Source: an uncultured Dorea sp. (lineage in GTDB: Bacteria; Bacillota_A; Clostridia; Lachnospirales; Lachnospiraceae). Taken from it: DNA of 64,000 bases. Positions within the stretch are counted from its first letter, which is position 1, and each line of letters starts with the position of its first letter. The stretch is from the NCBI GenBank assembly GCA_910579015.1, contig CAJTRO010000012.1:22263-86262 (forward strand), given 5' to 3'. The translations under genes and the position numbers were made by a program. Of this stretch, positions 42,446-51,634 are shown piece after piece. The notes under the pieces are model-generated. The model searched no databases, was not told the origin of the DNA, and saw nothing but the letters and a program-made list of their open reading frames with translations.

Positions 42446-42730
42446 ATGAAGTTAGTACCATTAGGGGACAGAGTTGTATTAAAACAGCTGGTTGCAGAAG
42501 AGACTACGAAGTCAGGGATCGTAATCCCCGGACAGTCCAAGGAGAAGCCGCAGCAGGCAGAAGTTATTGCAGTGGGACCTGGCGGAACCGTAGACGGAAA
42601 AGAAGTGAAGATGAATGTTGCAGTCGGACAGCAGGTTATCTATTCCAAGTATTCAGGAACAACCGTAGAGATCGATGATGAAGAATACATCATCGTGAAG
42701 CAGGATGACATCCTTGCAATCTGCGAGTAA
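42446..42730 (+). CDS. groES: co-chaperonin GroES
   Basis: 94 aa, normal length. PLGDRVVLKQL, the mobile loop EETTKSGIVIPG and EYIIVKQDDILAICE are typical. Caps the GroEL ring. AAAGGAGG lies upstream of ATG. First gene of the CIRCE-controlled operon. Confidence 0.97.
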   Translation: MKLVPLGDRVVLKQLVAEETTKSGIVIPGQSKEKPQQAEVIAVGPGGTVDGKEVKMNVAVGQQVIYSKYSGTTVEIDDEEYIIVKQDDILAICE

Positions 42731-42821
42731 GCCGGGTGGAGATACTTCGGCGGATATTAGGCACAGCCTGCGGGCTGTCAGATTAGAGGAATATTAAAAT
42801 CAATTTAGGAGGCATATGATC

Positions 42822-44447
42822 ATGGCAAAGGAAATCAAATACGGCGCTGAAGCCAGAAGCGCACTGGAATCAGGAGTTAATCAGCTGGCAGATACAGTAA
42901 GGGTAACACTTGGACCAAAGGGACGCAATGTTGTACTTGACAAGTCTTTCGGAGCTCCGCTGATCACCAACGACGGTGTGACGATCGCTAAGGAGATCGA
43001 GCTTGAGGATGCGTTCGAGAACATGGGCGCACAGCTGATCAAAGAGGTTGCATCCAAGACGAACGATGTTGCCGGCGACGGAACAACGACAGCAACGGTA
43101 CTTGCACAGGCTATGGTGCATGAGGGAATGAAGAACCTGGCGGCAGGAGCCAACCCGATCATCCTGCGCAAGGGAATGAAGAAGGCTACAGACGCGGCGG
43201 TAGAGGCCATTGCGAAGATGTCAAGCAAGTTAAAAGACAAAGACCAGATCGCAAGGGTTGCGGCAATCTCTGCGGGCGACGACGAAGTAGGCGAGATGGT
43301 GGCAGATGCGATGGAGAAGGTTTCTAACGACGGTGTTATTACGATCGAGGAATCCAAGACCATGAAGACAGAGCTTGACCTGGTTGAAGGTATGCAGTTT
43401 GACCGTGGATATGTATCTGCATATATGGCGACAGATATGGATAAGATGGAAGCTGTTCTTGAAGATCCGTATATCCTGATCACAGACAAGAAGATTTCCA
43501 ATATCCAGGATATCCTTCCGCTGTTAGAGCAGATCGTACAGTCCGGCGCAAGATTACTGATCATTGCAGAGGATGTTGAGGGCGAGGCGCTTACGACTCT
43601 GATCGTTAATAAGCTGCGCGGAACCTTTAACGTGGCCGCGGTGAAGGCTCCGGGATATGGCGATAGAAGAAAAGAGATGCTTAAGGATATCGCGATCCTG
43701 ACAGGCGGACAGGTAGTATCTGACGAGCTTGGAATGGACCTGAAAGAGACTACGCTGGATCAGCTTGGACGTGCGAAGTCTGTTAAGATCCAGAAGGAGA
43801 ACACGGTTGTCGTTGACGGCTTGGGAGATAAGAAGGCGATCGCTGACCGCGTGGCACAGATCAAGATGCAGATCGAAGAGACGACTTCTGATTTCGACAG
43901 AGAGAAGCTTCAGGAGAGACTTGCGAAGCTTGCAGGCGGCGTGGCTGTGATCCGTGTAGGAGCCGCAACAGAGACAGAGATGAAGGAAGCAAAGCTTCGT
44001 ATGGAAGACGCTCTTGCGGCGACAAGGGCGGCGGTAGAAGAGGGAATCATCGCCGGAGGCGGTTCTGCATATATCCATGCCGCTAAGGAGGTTGCTTCTC
44101 TGGCAGAGAAGTTAAGCGGAGATGAGAAGACAGGCGCTAACGTAGTCCTTAAGGCTCTGGAATCCCCGTTATTCCACATCGCGATGAACGCAGGCTTAGA
44201 AGGCTCCGTCATCATCAATAAGGTAAAAGAATCCGCGCCAGGCGCAGGATTTGATGTGCTGACAGAGAATTATGTAGATATGGTAGAGAGCGGAATCCTT
44301 GATCCTGCTAAGGTTACAAGAAGCGCTTTGCAGAACGCAACAAGCGTTGCTTCCACATTGCTGACAACAGAGTCTGTTGTTGCCAACATCAAGGAAGAGA
44401 CGCCTGCAATGCCGGCAGGTGCAGGCGGCGGAATGGGTATGATGTAA
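42822..44447 (+). CDS. groEL: chaperonin GroEL
   Basis: 541 aa. MAKEIKYGAEARSALESGV start, ATP-binding VTLGPKGRNVVLD and AGDGTTTATVLAQ, and the C-terminal Gly-Met tail GGGMGMM. TTAGGAGG gives ATG 42822 a spacing of 9 nt, while ATG 42816 would be only 3 nt away. Folds cytosolic proteins with GroES. Followed by a strong terminator. Confidence 0.98.
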   Translation: MAKEIKYGAEARSALESGVNQLADTVRVTLGPKGRNVVLDKSFGAPLITNDGVTIAKEIELEDAFENMGAQLIKEVASKTNDVAGDGTTTATVLAQAMVHEGMKNLAAGANPIILRKGMKKATDAAVEAIAKMSSKLKDKDQIARVAAISAGDDEVGEMVADAMEKVSNDGVITIEESKTMKTELDLVEGMQFDRGYVSAYMATDMDKMEAVLEDPYILITDKKISNIQDILPLLEQIVQSGARLLIIAEDVEGEALTTLIVNKLRGTFNVAAVKAPGYGDRRKEMLKDIAILTGGQVVSDELGMDLKETTLDQLGRAKSVKIQKENTVVVDGLGDKKAIADRVAQIKMQIEETTSDFDREKLQERLAKLAGGVAVIRVGAATETEMKEAKLRMEDALAATRAAVEEGIIAGGGSAYIHAAKEVASLAEKLSGDEKTGANVVLKALESPLFHIAMNAGLEGSVIINKVKESAPGAGFDVLTENYVDMVESGILDPAKVTRSALQNATSVASTLLTTESVVANIKEETPAMPAGAGGGMGMM

Positions 44448-44481
44448 GCCGCCCGGCTGTGCGCTCTGATATCGGTTTATA

Positions 44482-44511
44482 AAAACTCCCCGCCCGGGGA
44501 GTTTTTTTAAC
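44482..44511 (+). terminator. terminator of groESL
   Basis: ACTCCCC-GCCC-GGGGAGT followed by seven T. Confidence 0.95.
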
Positions 44512-44536
44512 GTTTACGGGATCGTGTATTGTTCGG

Positions 44537-44565
44537 TTGCACTGTCCAAAAAGGTATGATACAAT
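44537..44565 (+). promoter_or_regulatory. promoter of the DUF6106 gene
   Basis: TTGCAC, 17-nt spacer, TACAAT, 70 nt before the start codon. Confidence 0.6.
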
Positions 44566-44634
44566 ATTTACAGACGACAGTGCAGGGGGCGGGCGGTGCA
44601 GTCCGCCCCAATAAAGACCATGGAGGAATGGAAG

Positions 44635-45126
44635 ATGAATGATTACTATACAGAACAGATGGTAAAGAAGCAGACAGACATGAAGGATATTGCTATTAAG
44701 GCGGTACTGGCGGCGGCGACGATCGTTTCCTTTCTGATTATAATGATGTATCCGATCGGGCTGATCCTGCCGATCGCTATGATCGCGCTGGATGTGTTTA
44801 TATTTGGCCGTCTTAAGGTGGAGTATGAGTATTTGTTCGTGAACGGAGATCTTGACATCGACAAGATCATGAACAAGTCAAAGAGAAAGAAGCAGTTCTC
44901 AATGAATGTGGCAGATATGGAATTACTTGCGCCGTCCGATGCTGTGGAGCTTCGCCAGTACCAGAATGCGAGAGTGCTTGATTTCAGCTCCCGCAGCGGC
45001 CAGGGGAAGACGTATGCGTTGATCGTATCGGGGCAGGGAGAGATGAAGAAGGTGATCTTCGAACCTAACAAGACGATCATTGAAGGTTTCTATATGCTGG
45101 CGCCAAGGAAGGTGGTACGCTCGTAA
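44635..45126 (+). CDS. DUF6106 membrane protein
   Basis: 163 aa with two adjacent membrane segments at about residues 18-55, then a cytoplasmic domain (YEYLFVNGDLDIDKIM, RKKQFSMNVADMELLAPS). It fits the DUF6106 family common in Lachnospiraceae; function unknown. GGAGGA lies about 7 nt before ATG 44635; the frame from 44596 has no site. Confidence 0.72.
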   Translation: MNDYYTEQMVKKQTDMKDIAIKAVLAAATIVSFLIIMMYPIGLILPIAMIALDVFIFGRLKVEYEYLFVNGDLDIDKIMNKSKRKKQFSMNVADMELLAPSDAVELRQYQNARVLDFSSRSGQGKTYALIVSGQGEMKKVIFEPNKTIIEGFYMLAPRKVVRS

Positions 45127-45130
45127 CTCC

Positions 45131-45200
45131 TTTTTGCCGGCGTCTGCCTGGGACAACTTAAGGACTTAAGAATCTGGTGACAGATTCTTAACGGCAAAAA
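45131..45200. other. nested hairpin between DUF6106 and guaB
   Basis: Outer stem TTTTTGCCG / CGGCAAAAA (45131-45139 with 45192-45200) encloses a perfect 10-bp inner stem TTAAGAATCT / AGATTCTTAA (45166-45175 with 45182-45191). No U-tract follows on either strand. It precedes the guaB promoter, so it would belong to the DUF6106 transcript. Unassigned structured element. Confidence 0.55.
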
Positions 45201-45222
45201 GTGAAAAAAACAGAAAAATCAG

Positions 45223-45252
45223 TTGACAAGTGACTGTATAATTAGGTATGAT
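45223..45252 (+). promoter_or_regulatory. promoter of guaB
   Basis: TTGACA, 18-nt spacer, TATGAT, with a leader of about 75 nt. No known purine riboswitch was recognised in the leader. Confidence 0.65.
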
Positions 45253-45335
45253 AGCTGATAATATATTATCGGCGGACATGACCTGAGGAAGTCTGCGGAT
45301 GTTAATTCAAGAGAGAAAGAGAGGAATTGATGATC

Positions 45336-46790
45336 ATGGGAAAGATAATCGGAGAAGGAATTACATTTGATGATGTTCTGTTGGTGCCGGCTTATTCCGA
45401 GGTGGTTCCGAACCAGGTAGACCTGTCTACTTATCTGACGAAGAGTATCAGACTGAACATACCGATGATGAGCGCAGGGATGGATACGGTTACAGAGCAC
45501 AGGATGGCGATCGCAATGGCCCGTCAGGGAGGTATCGGCATTATTCATAAGAATATGTCCATTGAGAGCCAGGCAGAGGAAGTAGATAAGGTTAAGCGTT
45601 CTGAGAATGGTGTTATTACAGATCCGTTCTCTCTGTCTCCGGAGAATACGCTAGAGGATGCGAACAATTTGATGGGGAAGTTCAGGATTTCAGGAGTTCC
45701 GGTTACAGAGGGCGGAAGGCTCGTAGGTATTATTACAAATCGTGATTTAAAGTTCGAAGAAGATTTCTCTAAGAAGATCAAGGAGTCTATGACTTCCGAA
45801 GGTCTGATCACAGCCCGGGAAGGGATTACTTTAGAGGAGGCGAAGACGATTCTTGCGAAGGCGAGAAAGGAGAAGCTTCCGATCGTAGATAAAGATTTCA
45901 ATTTAAAAGGTCTGATTACAATTAAGGATATAGAGAAGCAGATCAAGTACCCGCTGTCTGCTAAGGATTCACAGGGACGCCTGCTCTGCGGCGCTGCGAT
46001 CGGTATTACGGCGAACTGCTTAGAGCGCGCCCAGGAGCTTGTGGATGCCAAGGTTGACGTAGTAGTGATGGATTCTGCCCACGGCCATTCGGCGAACGTG
46101 ATCCGCACGGTAGACATGGTGAAGTCAAAGTTCCCGGATCTCCAGGTGATAGCCGGCAACGTGGCGACGGCAGAGGCGGCAGAGGCGCTGATCAAGGCCG
46201 GAGCGGATGCCATAAAGGTCGGGATCGGGCCGGGCTCTATCTGCACAACGCGTATCGTGGCAGGTATCGGCGTACCGCAGATCACGGCGGTCATGGATTG
46301 CTTTGAGGCTGCGGATAAGCACGGTATCCCGATTATTGCCGACGGAGGGATCAAGTATTCCGGAGATATGACGAAGGCGATCGCGGCCGGAGCGAATGTC
46401 TGCATGATGGGAAGTATATTCGCCGGATGCGACGAGAGTCCTGGAACATTCGAGCTTTTCCAGGGAAGGAAGTATAAGGTATACCGCGGCATGGGTTCCA
46501 TCGCGGCGATGGAGAACGGAAGCAAGGACCGCTATTTCCAGTCTGATGCCAAGAAGCTGGTGCCGGAAGGCGTAGAAGGCCGTGTGGCATATAAGGGAAC
46601 GGTAGAGGATACGGTATTCCAGTTGATGGGCGGCCTGCGGTCCGGTATGGGTTACTGCGGAGCGCACACAGTCCAGGAATTGAAGGAGAACGGAAGATTT
46701 GTGAAGATCTCTGCGGCGTCTCTGAAGGAGAGCCACCCGCACGATATACATATCACAAAAGAAGCACCTAATTACAGTGTAGATGAATAG
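45336..46790 (+). CDS. guaB: IMP dehydrogenase
   Basis: 484 aa. TFDDVLLVPAYSEVVP start, a pair of CBS domains at about 95-210, the catalytic loop GIGPGSICTTRIVAG (Cys near 306) and GGIKYSGDMTKAIAAGA. Oxidises IMP to XMP in GTP synthesis. GAGAGGA gives ATG 45336 about 9 nt spacing; ATG 45330 and TTG 45327 are closer than usual. The supply of GTP links it functionally to CodY upstream. Confidence 0.96.
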   Translation: MGKIIGEGITFDDVLLVPAYSEVVPNQVDLSTYLTKSIRLNIPMMSAGMDTVTEHRMAIAMARQGGIGIIHKNMSIESQAEEVDKVKRSENGVITDPFSLSPENTLEDANNLMGKFRISGVPVTEGGRLVGIITNRDLKFEEDFSKKIKESMTSEGLITAREGITLEEAKTILAKARKEKLPIVDKDFNLKGLITIKDIEKQIKYPLSAKDSQGRLLCGAAIGITANCLERAQELVDAKVDVVVMDSAHGHSANVIRTVDMVKSKFPDLQVIAGNVATAEAAEALIKAGADAIKVGIGPGSICTTRIVAGIGVPQITAVMDCFEAADKHGIPIIADGGIKYSGDMTKAIAAGANVCMMGSIFAGCDESPGTFELFQGRKYKVYRGMGSIAAMENGSKDRYFQSDAKKLVPEGVEGRVAYKGTVEDTVFQLMGGLRSGMGYCGAHTVQELKENGRFVKISAASLKESHPHDIHITKEAPNYSVDE

Positions 46791-46805
46791 AGGGAAGGGT
46801 TGAAT

Positions 46806-47849
46806 ATGAGAAGTGATTTTGGTAGAACAACAAAGGGAGAGGCGGCTTCACTGTATACGCTGAAGAATCGCGGCGGGATGGAGATTGCGGTCTCAGATTA
46901 CGGGGCGGTACTGGTGAAGGTTCTGATTCCGGACAGGGACGGGAATCAGCAGGACGTGGTGCTTGGATACGATGATGTGGCAGGATATGAGTCCGGTACG
47001 CTGTATTTTGGGGCGGCGGTAGGTAGAATAGCGAACCGTATCGGCGGCGGCACCTTCGAATTGAATGGAAGGACTTATGCACTGACACAGAATGATGGTC
47101 AGAATACCCTGCATGGCGGGACGGACTATTTCGACAAGAGGATGTGGAAGGTGGAGGAAGCTGATGACAGCCATGTGGCGCTGAAGCTTTACAGTCCGGA
47201 CGGCGACCAGGGATTTCCGGGAGCGGTGGATATCCGGGTGACCTATACGCTGACAGAAGAGAATGAAGTGAAGATTCATTATTATGCGGTTCCAGAGGAA
47301 GATACCATATTGAATCTTACGAATCACAGCTATTTTAATCTTTCCGGACATGCTTCGGGCAGTATTCTTGATCAGGAGGTCATGATCTGCGCGGACGCGT
47401 ATACAAGGGCGGATGCCGAGTCGATTCCGACAGGTGAGATTGTTCCTGTTGAGGGGACTCCGATGGATTTCCGGAGCAGGAAGGTTGTCGGCAGAGAGAT
47501 TGAAGCAGATTATGAGGCGCTGATATTCGGCCAGGGCTATGACCATAACTGGGTGCTGAACGGAAGCGGGAACCGGTATGCTGCGTCTATGTACTCAGAT
47601 AAGACCGGGATTGAGATGAAGGTGTATACGGATCTTCCCGGTATGCAGTTCTATACAGGCAACTTTATCGTACAGGAGAAGGGGAAGAAAGGCGCGGATT
47701 ACAGAAGGCGTCAGGCGGCCTGTTTTGAAACCCAGTATTTCCCGGATGCTGTGCACAAGGAGCATTTTGAAGGGCCAGTGGTAAGAGCCGGACAAGCTTA
47801 TGACACCGTCACGACTTATCAGTTTAGCAGCCAGACTTCTTCTGTGTAA
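46806..47849 (+). CDS. galM: aldose 1-epimerase
   Basis: 347 aa. Galactose-mutarotase fold with VGRIANRI, TLHGGTDYFDKRMW, NLTNHSYFNLSGHA (catalytic His region) and the C-terminal Glu in the FYTGNFI to CFETQYFPDA region. Interconverts alpha and beta anomers of sugars. A TTG at 46800 is an alternative start; ATG 46806 with AAGGG upstream is preferred. No sugar-utilisation genes adjoin. Confidence 0.92.
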   Translation: MRSDFGRTTKGEAASLYTLKNRGGMEIAVSDYGAVLVKVLIPDRDGNQQDVVLGYDDVAGYESGTLYFGAAVGRIANRIGGGTFELNGRTYALTQNDGQNTLHGGTDYFDKRMWKVEEADDSHVALKLYSPDGDQGFPGAVDIRVTYTLTEENEVKIHYYAVPEEDTILNLTNHSYFNLSGHASGSILDQEVMICADAYTRADAESIPTGEIVPVEGTPMDFRSRKVVGREIEADYEALIFGQGYDHNWVLNGSGNRYAASMYSDKTGIEMKVYTDLPGMQFYTGNFIVQEKGKKGADYRRRQAACFETQYFPDAVHKEHFEGPVVRAGQAYDTVTTYQFSSQTSSV

Positions 47850-47902
47850 GATAAGCCTGCGTGGGCAGTACTTTGTAAGAATCATACAGTCATATACGGG
47901 GG

Positions 47903-47937
47903 TGTCGGAAAATGATGTTTTTAAGCATTTTCCGGCA
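47903..47937 (+). terminator. terminator hairpin after galM
   Basis: 12-bp stem TGTCGGAAAATG / CATTTTCCGGCA with one G-U pair, then TCTCTATTTC, a moderate U-tract. Confidence 0.55.
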
Positions 47938-48035
47938 TCTCTATTTCTTCGTCTTCATAAATTTCTAAGGAACTTTTTACGAAAACCTAAATAGTATATG
48001 TTATGATAGGATTAGATTACAAAGCGGAGAAAGAC

Positions 48036-48737
48036 ATGAAGAAAAATATTAACAGTAATAGGCATAAGAAAAAAAGAAAAAGTAACAGGAAATTACAGCG
48101 CAATCTGCGCATAGGCCTGGCTGTGCTGGTTGTGATACTGATCGTCCTTTCGCTGATCAAGGTATTTAAGCCATCCTGGCTTACGAAGGATTACATAGAA
48201 TTAGAAGGAGAGAAGATTGAGGCGGTCGAGCCTCAGATAGATGTGGAATTATTGACTGTGAACCCGAACTCAAGACCAGGACAGCCAACGGAGAAGATCA
48301 CAGGCATTGTCATGCATTATACGGCGAACCCGGGAGCTTCCGCCATAGATAACCGGAATTACTTCGAGGGGCTTAAGGATTCCGGGGAGACTATGGCGAG
48401 CAGTAACTTTATTGTAGGCTTAGAAGGCGAGATTATCCAGTGCGTTCCTACCTGGGAGGTGGCATACGCCTCGAACGAGCGTAATATAGATACGGTATCC
48501 ATCGAGTGCTGTCATCCGGATGACACGGGGAAATTCAACGATGCAACCTATAAGTCCATGGTCCAGCTGTGCGCCTGGCTGTGCCTGAAGTTCGAGCTGG
48601 ATGAGGAGGCGGTGATCCGTCATCATGATGTGACGGGGAAGATCTGCCCCAAGTATTTTGTGGAGAATGAGGAGGCGTGGAAGCAGTTTAAGAAGGATGT
48701 GGGGGTTACGCTTGAGGATTTCAAAGGACAACAATAA
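48036..48737 (+). CDS. N-acetylmuramoyl-L-alanine amidase (Amidase_2)
   Basis: 233 aa. Very basic N-terminus, one membrane anchor (about 25-45), then an Amidase_2/PGRP domain: IVMHYTANPG (Zn His), SSNFIVGLEGEIIQCVP, ECCHPDDTGKF and RHHDVTGKICPKYF (Zn His and catalytic region). Cleaves between muramic acid and stem peptide outside the membrane. ATG 48036 follows CGGAGAAAG; the frame start at 48003 has no site. Confidence 0.9.
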   Translation: MKKNINSNRHKKKRKSNRKLQRNLRIGLAVLVVILIVLSLIKVFKPSWLTKDYIELEGEKIEAVEPQIDVELLTVNPNSRPGQPTEKITGIVMHYTANPGASAIDNRNYFEGLKDSGETMASSNFIVGLEGEIIQCVPTWEVAYASNERNIDTVSIECCHPDDTGKFNDATYKSMVQLCAWLCLKFELDEEAVIRHHDVTGKICPKYFVENEEAWKQFKKDVGVTLEDFKGQQ

Positions 48738-48799
48738 AGGGATTGCGAAGAGGCGTATTTGTTGATATAATACACGAGTACACAGGGGAGGTGCATGGA

Positions 48800-49318
48800 T
48801 TGTTTGATTATAATATAGTGCTGATAGGCTTCATGGGGGCGGGAAAGAGTACGGTTGCGGACTGCTTAAGCGCCAGGTATGCCATGGAGACGGTGGAGAT
48901 GGATCAGGTGATCGAAGAGCGCCAGGCGATGAGTATCCGGGATATATTCGCTGTCCACGGAGAGGAGTATTTCCGCGATCTGGAGACACAGCTTCTAATT
49001 GAACTTAAGGACCAGAAGAATACGGTGATCTCCTGCGGGGGAGGCGCAGTCTTGCGGGAGCGCAATGTGGACGAGATGAAGAAGAACGGGAGAGTGGTGC
49101 TCCTTACGGCCAGTCCGAAGACTGTCTATGAGCGCGTGAAGGACAGCAGCGGCCGTCCGGTACTTAAGGGCAGGAAGAATGTAAAGGATATCGAGGAACT
49201 GATGGAACAGCGCAGGGAGAAATACGAAGCGGCCGCTGACATCGTAGTCAATACGGATAATAAGACGATACCTGCTGTATGTGAAGAGCTTATACAGCGG
49301 TTGAGGGAGATGGAATAA
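48800..49318 (+). CDS. aroK: shikimate kinase
   Basis: 172 aa. P-loop GFMGAGKSTV, shikimate-binding DQVIEE and FRDLE, CGGGAV and the lid RPVLKGRKN. Phosphorylates shikimate in aromatic amino-acid synthesis. The start is TTG 48800 with GGGGAGGTG 6 nt upstream; the frame continues upstream to 48743 but no better start is seen. One nt separates it from yqeG. Confidence 0.9.
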   Translation: MFDYNIVLIGFMGAGKSTVADCLSARYAMETVEMDQVIEERQAMSIRDIFAVHGEEYFRDLETQLLIELKDQKNTVISCGGGAVLRERNVDEMKKNGRVVLLTASPKTVYERVKDSSGRPVLKGRKNVKDIEELMEQRREKYEAAADIVVNTDNKTIPAVCEELIQRLREME

Positions 49319-49319
49319 T

Positions 49320-49820
49320 ATGTTTGATATGTTTTTTCCCGACAGATATGTGGTCTCCACATATGTCATTAATTTTGAACAATTGTACAGTGAAGGTTAC
49401 AGAGGGCTGATATTTGATATAGACAATACTCTGGTGCCTCACGGGGCGCCGGCGGACAAGCGTGCGGCCGCCTTGTTCGACCGGCTTAAGAAGCTTGGAT
49501 TCGCCTGCTGTCTGATCTCGAATAATCAGGAGCCAAGAGTTAAGATGTTTAACCAGGATATCCAGGTGGATTATATCTATAATGCTCATAAGCCGTCTAC
49601 GAAGAATTATGTGAAGGCGATGGAGATCATGGGAACAGACAGGAGTAATACGCTCTTTATCGGCGATCAGCTTTTTACGGATGTGTGGGGCGCCAAGCGT
49701 GCGGGGATCCAGAATATCCTTGTGAAGCCGATCCACCCCAAGGAGGAGATCCAGATTGTGCTGAAGCGTTATCTGGAGCATGTCGTACTCCATTTCTATA
49801 GCAGAAGCCGCAGACGATAA
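49320..49820 (+). CDS. yqeG: YqeG-family HAD-IIIA phosphatase
   Basis: 166 aa. FDIDNTLVPHGAP is HAD motif I (DxDxT), LISNNQEPRV is motif II, HKPSTKNY provides the motif III Lys and FIGDQLFTDVWGAKRAG is motif IV. In Firmicutes YqeG is usually linked with yqeH, aroE and ribosome or lipid phosphate genes; the substrate is unsettled (phosphatidylglycerophosphate in some). Starts 1 nt after aroK. Confidence 0.9.
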   Translation: MFDMFFPDRYVVSTYVINFEQLYSEGYRGLIFDIDNTLVPHGAPADKRAAALFDRLKKLGFACCLISNNQEPRVKMFNQDIQVDYIYNAHKPSTKNYVKAMEIMGTDRSNTLFIGDQLFTDVWGAKRAGIQNILVKPIHPKEEIQIVLKRYLEHVVLHFYSRSRRR

Positions 49821-49900
49821 CGGTGCATTCAGGATCAGCGTGCCTGTGTTCTTAAGGGGGATGCGTAAGCGAAGCCGTAGAGAGTGTTGTGAGAAAATAC

Positions 49901-49935
49901 TGCCGGGGCTGCCGTGAAGTAACGGCGGCCCCGGT
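49901..49935. terminator. terminator between yqeG and the cyclophilin gene
   Basis: 13-bp stem with one G-U pair (CCGGGGCTGCCGT / ACGGCGGCCCCGG). On the - strand TATTTTC follows, on the + strand TGTCTTGTT; probably mainly for the convergent cyclophilin gene. Confidence 0.6.
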
Positions 49936-49948
49936 GTCTTGTTAAGGA

Positions 49949-50647
49949 TCAGTCGATCACGCGGATCTCTTTTATGGAAGGCTGGTCGTCGGGGGCTACG
50001 GTTCCGTCGTCGTCCTGAACGGTTGTATCTTCGCAGATCTTGTCTACGATCTCAATCCCTTCTGTCACGTGTCCAAAGGCGGCGTATTCCCCGTCCAGGA
50101 AGGTGCTGTCCTCATGGACGATGAAGAACTGAGAGGAAGCGCTGTCGGGATTCCTGGATCTGGCCATGGAGATAACGCCCCGCTTGTGTGAGATGGCGTT
50201 CTTTACACCGTTGCTTTCGAACTCTCCCTTGATGGTCGTCTCGGAACCTCCGGTGCCATTCCCCAGAGGATCTCCGCCCTGGATCATGAAACCGTCGATG
50301 ATGCGGTGAAAGGTCAGGCCGTCATAGAAGCCTTCCTTTGCAAGGGAGACAAAGTTCGTGACGGACACAGGCGCGGTATCGGCGTCAAGCTCCAGCGCGA
50401 TGGTGCCGTAGTCACTGACCTCGATCTCCACATGGTGGAGCCCGTCAAGAAGGTCCGAAAGGTCTTCGTCTCCAGAGCCGGCGGTCTCATCGTTGGAGCT
50501 GTCTGGAGCCGCGCCGTCATCCTTCGCGGCAGCAGTGCTGTCTGCGGTGCTGTCAGAAGGAGCAGAGTCTGTCCCTTTGGCCTTGCATCCGGTAAGAGAG
50601 GCGGCCAGGAGAACCGTGCAGAGTAAAAATGTGATTGCTTTTTTCAT
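49949..50647 (-). CDS. lipoprotein cyclophilin-type peptidyl-prolyl isomerase
   Basis: 232 aa. Lipoprotein signal ending LAASLTGCKA (Cys near 21), an acidic Ser/Asp/Ala linker to about residue 65, then a cyclophilin domain: SLAKEGFYDGLTFHRII, GFMIQGGDPLGNGTGG, SSQFFIVHEDS and FGHVTEG. The catalytic Arg of FHR is present. Assists folding of exported proteins on the outer membrane face. GGAGG lies 10 nt before ATG 50647; the upstream extension to 50824 is unsupported. Confidence 0.92.
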   Translation of the reverse strand: MKKAITFLLCTVLLAASLTGCKAKGTDSAPSDSTADSTAAAKDDGAAPDSSNDETAGSGDEDLSDLLDGLHHVEIEVSDYGTIALELDADTAPVSVTNFVSLAKEGFYDGLTFHRIIDGFMIQGGDPLGNGTGGSETTIKGEFESNGVKNAISHKRGVISMARSRNPDSASSQFFIVHEDSTFLDGEYAAFGHVTEGIEIVDKICEDTTVQDDDGTVAPDDQPSIKEIRVID

Positions 50648-50844
50648 GATTTCTAAGCCTCCAATGTACGATTTTTGAATAATATGTTCCTGCCTATTGT
50701 AAAATCGGGCAGAATAAATGTCAAATGAATATTTTGTAAAGAAAAAAGGTTGAAAAAAAAAGTAATCTATTATAGAATGGGAAAAGAATAAAAGCATGAA
50801 TGTAGAAATGTGCCGTCGAGGCACAGCTAAGGAGGAATTATAGA

Positions 50845-51402
50845 ATGGCAGATGCTTATATTGAGAAGGGTACGACTTATGAGATTGACGGGAAGGTGTA
50901 TGAATGCCTGGAATTCTTACATGTAAAGCCGGGAAAGGGTTCAGCGTTTGTACGTACCAAGTTAAAAGATGTAATTAACGGCGGTGTGGTTGAGCGGACC
51001 TTCAACCCGTCCAAGGATACTTTGAAGAAGGCATTTATCGAGAGAAAGGAAGTACAGTACCTGTATAATGACGGCGGATTGTACTATTTTATGGATATGG
51101 AGACGTTCGAGCAGACACCGGTAGGGGCTGACGACGTAGGTGATTCTCTGAAGTTTGTAAGGGAGAATGAAGTGGTGTCTATGAAGTCCTATCAGGGCAA
51201 GGTGTTCGCAATTGAGCCGCCGTTTACCGTAGAGCTTCTCATCACAGAGTCCGAACCAGGCGTGAAGGGGAATACCGCCACAGGCGCGACGAAGCCGGCG
51301 ATCGTTGAGACAGGCGCGCAGGTTATGGTGCCTCTGTTCGTAGAGCAGGGAGAGAAGATCAAGATCGATACCCGTACAGGACAGTATTTATCCAGAGCTT
51401 AA
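50845..51402 (+). CDS. efp: elongation factor P
   Basis: 185 aa, standard three-barrel EF-P. The domain I loop carrying the ribosome-contacting residue is HVKPGKGSAFVRTKLKD, then KAFIERKEVQYLYNDG and the C-terminal KGNTATGATKPA and KIKIDTRTGQYLSR. Relieves ribosome stalling at polyproline. AGGAGG precedes ATG. Followed by a strong terminator. Confidence 0.97.
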   Translation: MADAYIEKGTTYEIDGKVYECLEFLHVKPGKGSAFVRTKLKDVINGGVVERTFNPSKDTLKKAFIERKEVQYLYNDGGLYYFMDMETFEQTPVGADDVGDSLKFVRENEVVSMKSYQGKVFAIEPPFTVELLITESEPGVKGNTATGATKPAIVETGAQVMVPLFVEQGEKIKIDTRTGQYLSRA

Positions 51403-51428
51403 GCGCCGGATCATGTTGTCGAAATTTG

Positions 51429-51463
51429 TAAAACGAAAAGCCTTGCAATCTTTGCAGGGCTTT
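51429..51463 (+). terminator. terminator of efp
   Basis: AAAAGCCTTGCA / TGCAGGGCTTTT stem with one G-U pair and T-run. The following 150 nt before the next gene show nothing identifiable. Confidence 0.85.
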
Positions 51464-51634
51464 TTTATAATGATAGTACCATAATATTTCAACTATTTTT
51501 CTGATTTATTCAAAGGCAGAGTTCCTGCCGGTTTCCATGAAAAATCAACGTACAGCCAGTATATGAGTATGGCCGGGAAGCTTTTTTGTGCTGTTTCAGG
51601 CTTTTTGGAATACTCCGTATAAGAAAGGAGAGGA

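Noticed and set aside
45253..45335. Purine riboswitch in the guaB leader
   Set aside because: The short leader lacks the three-way junction core; only a small hairpin is seen.
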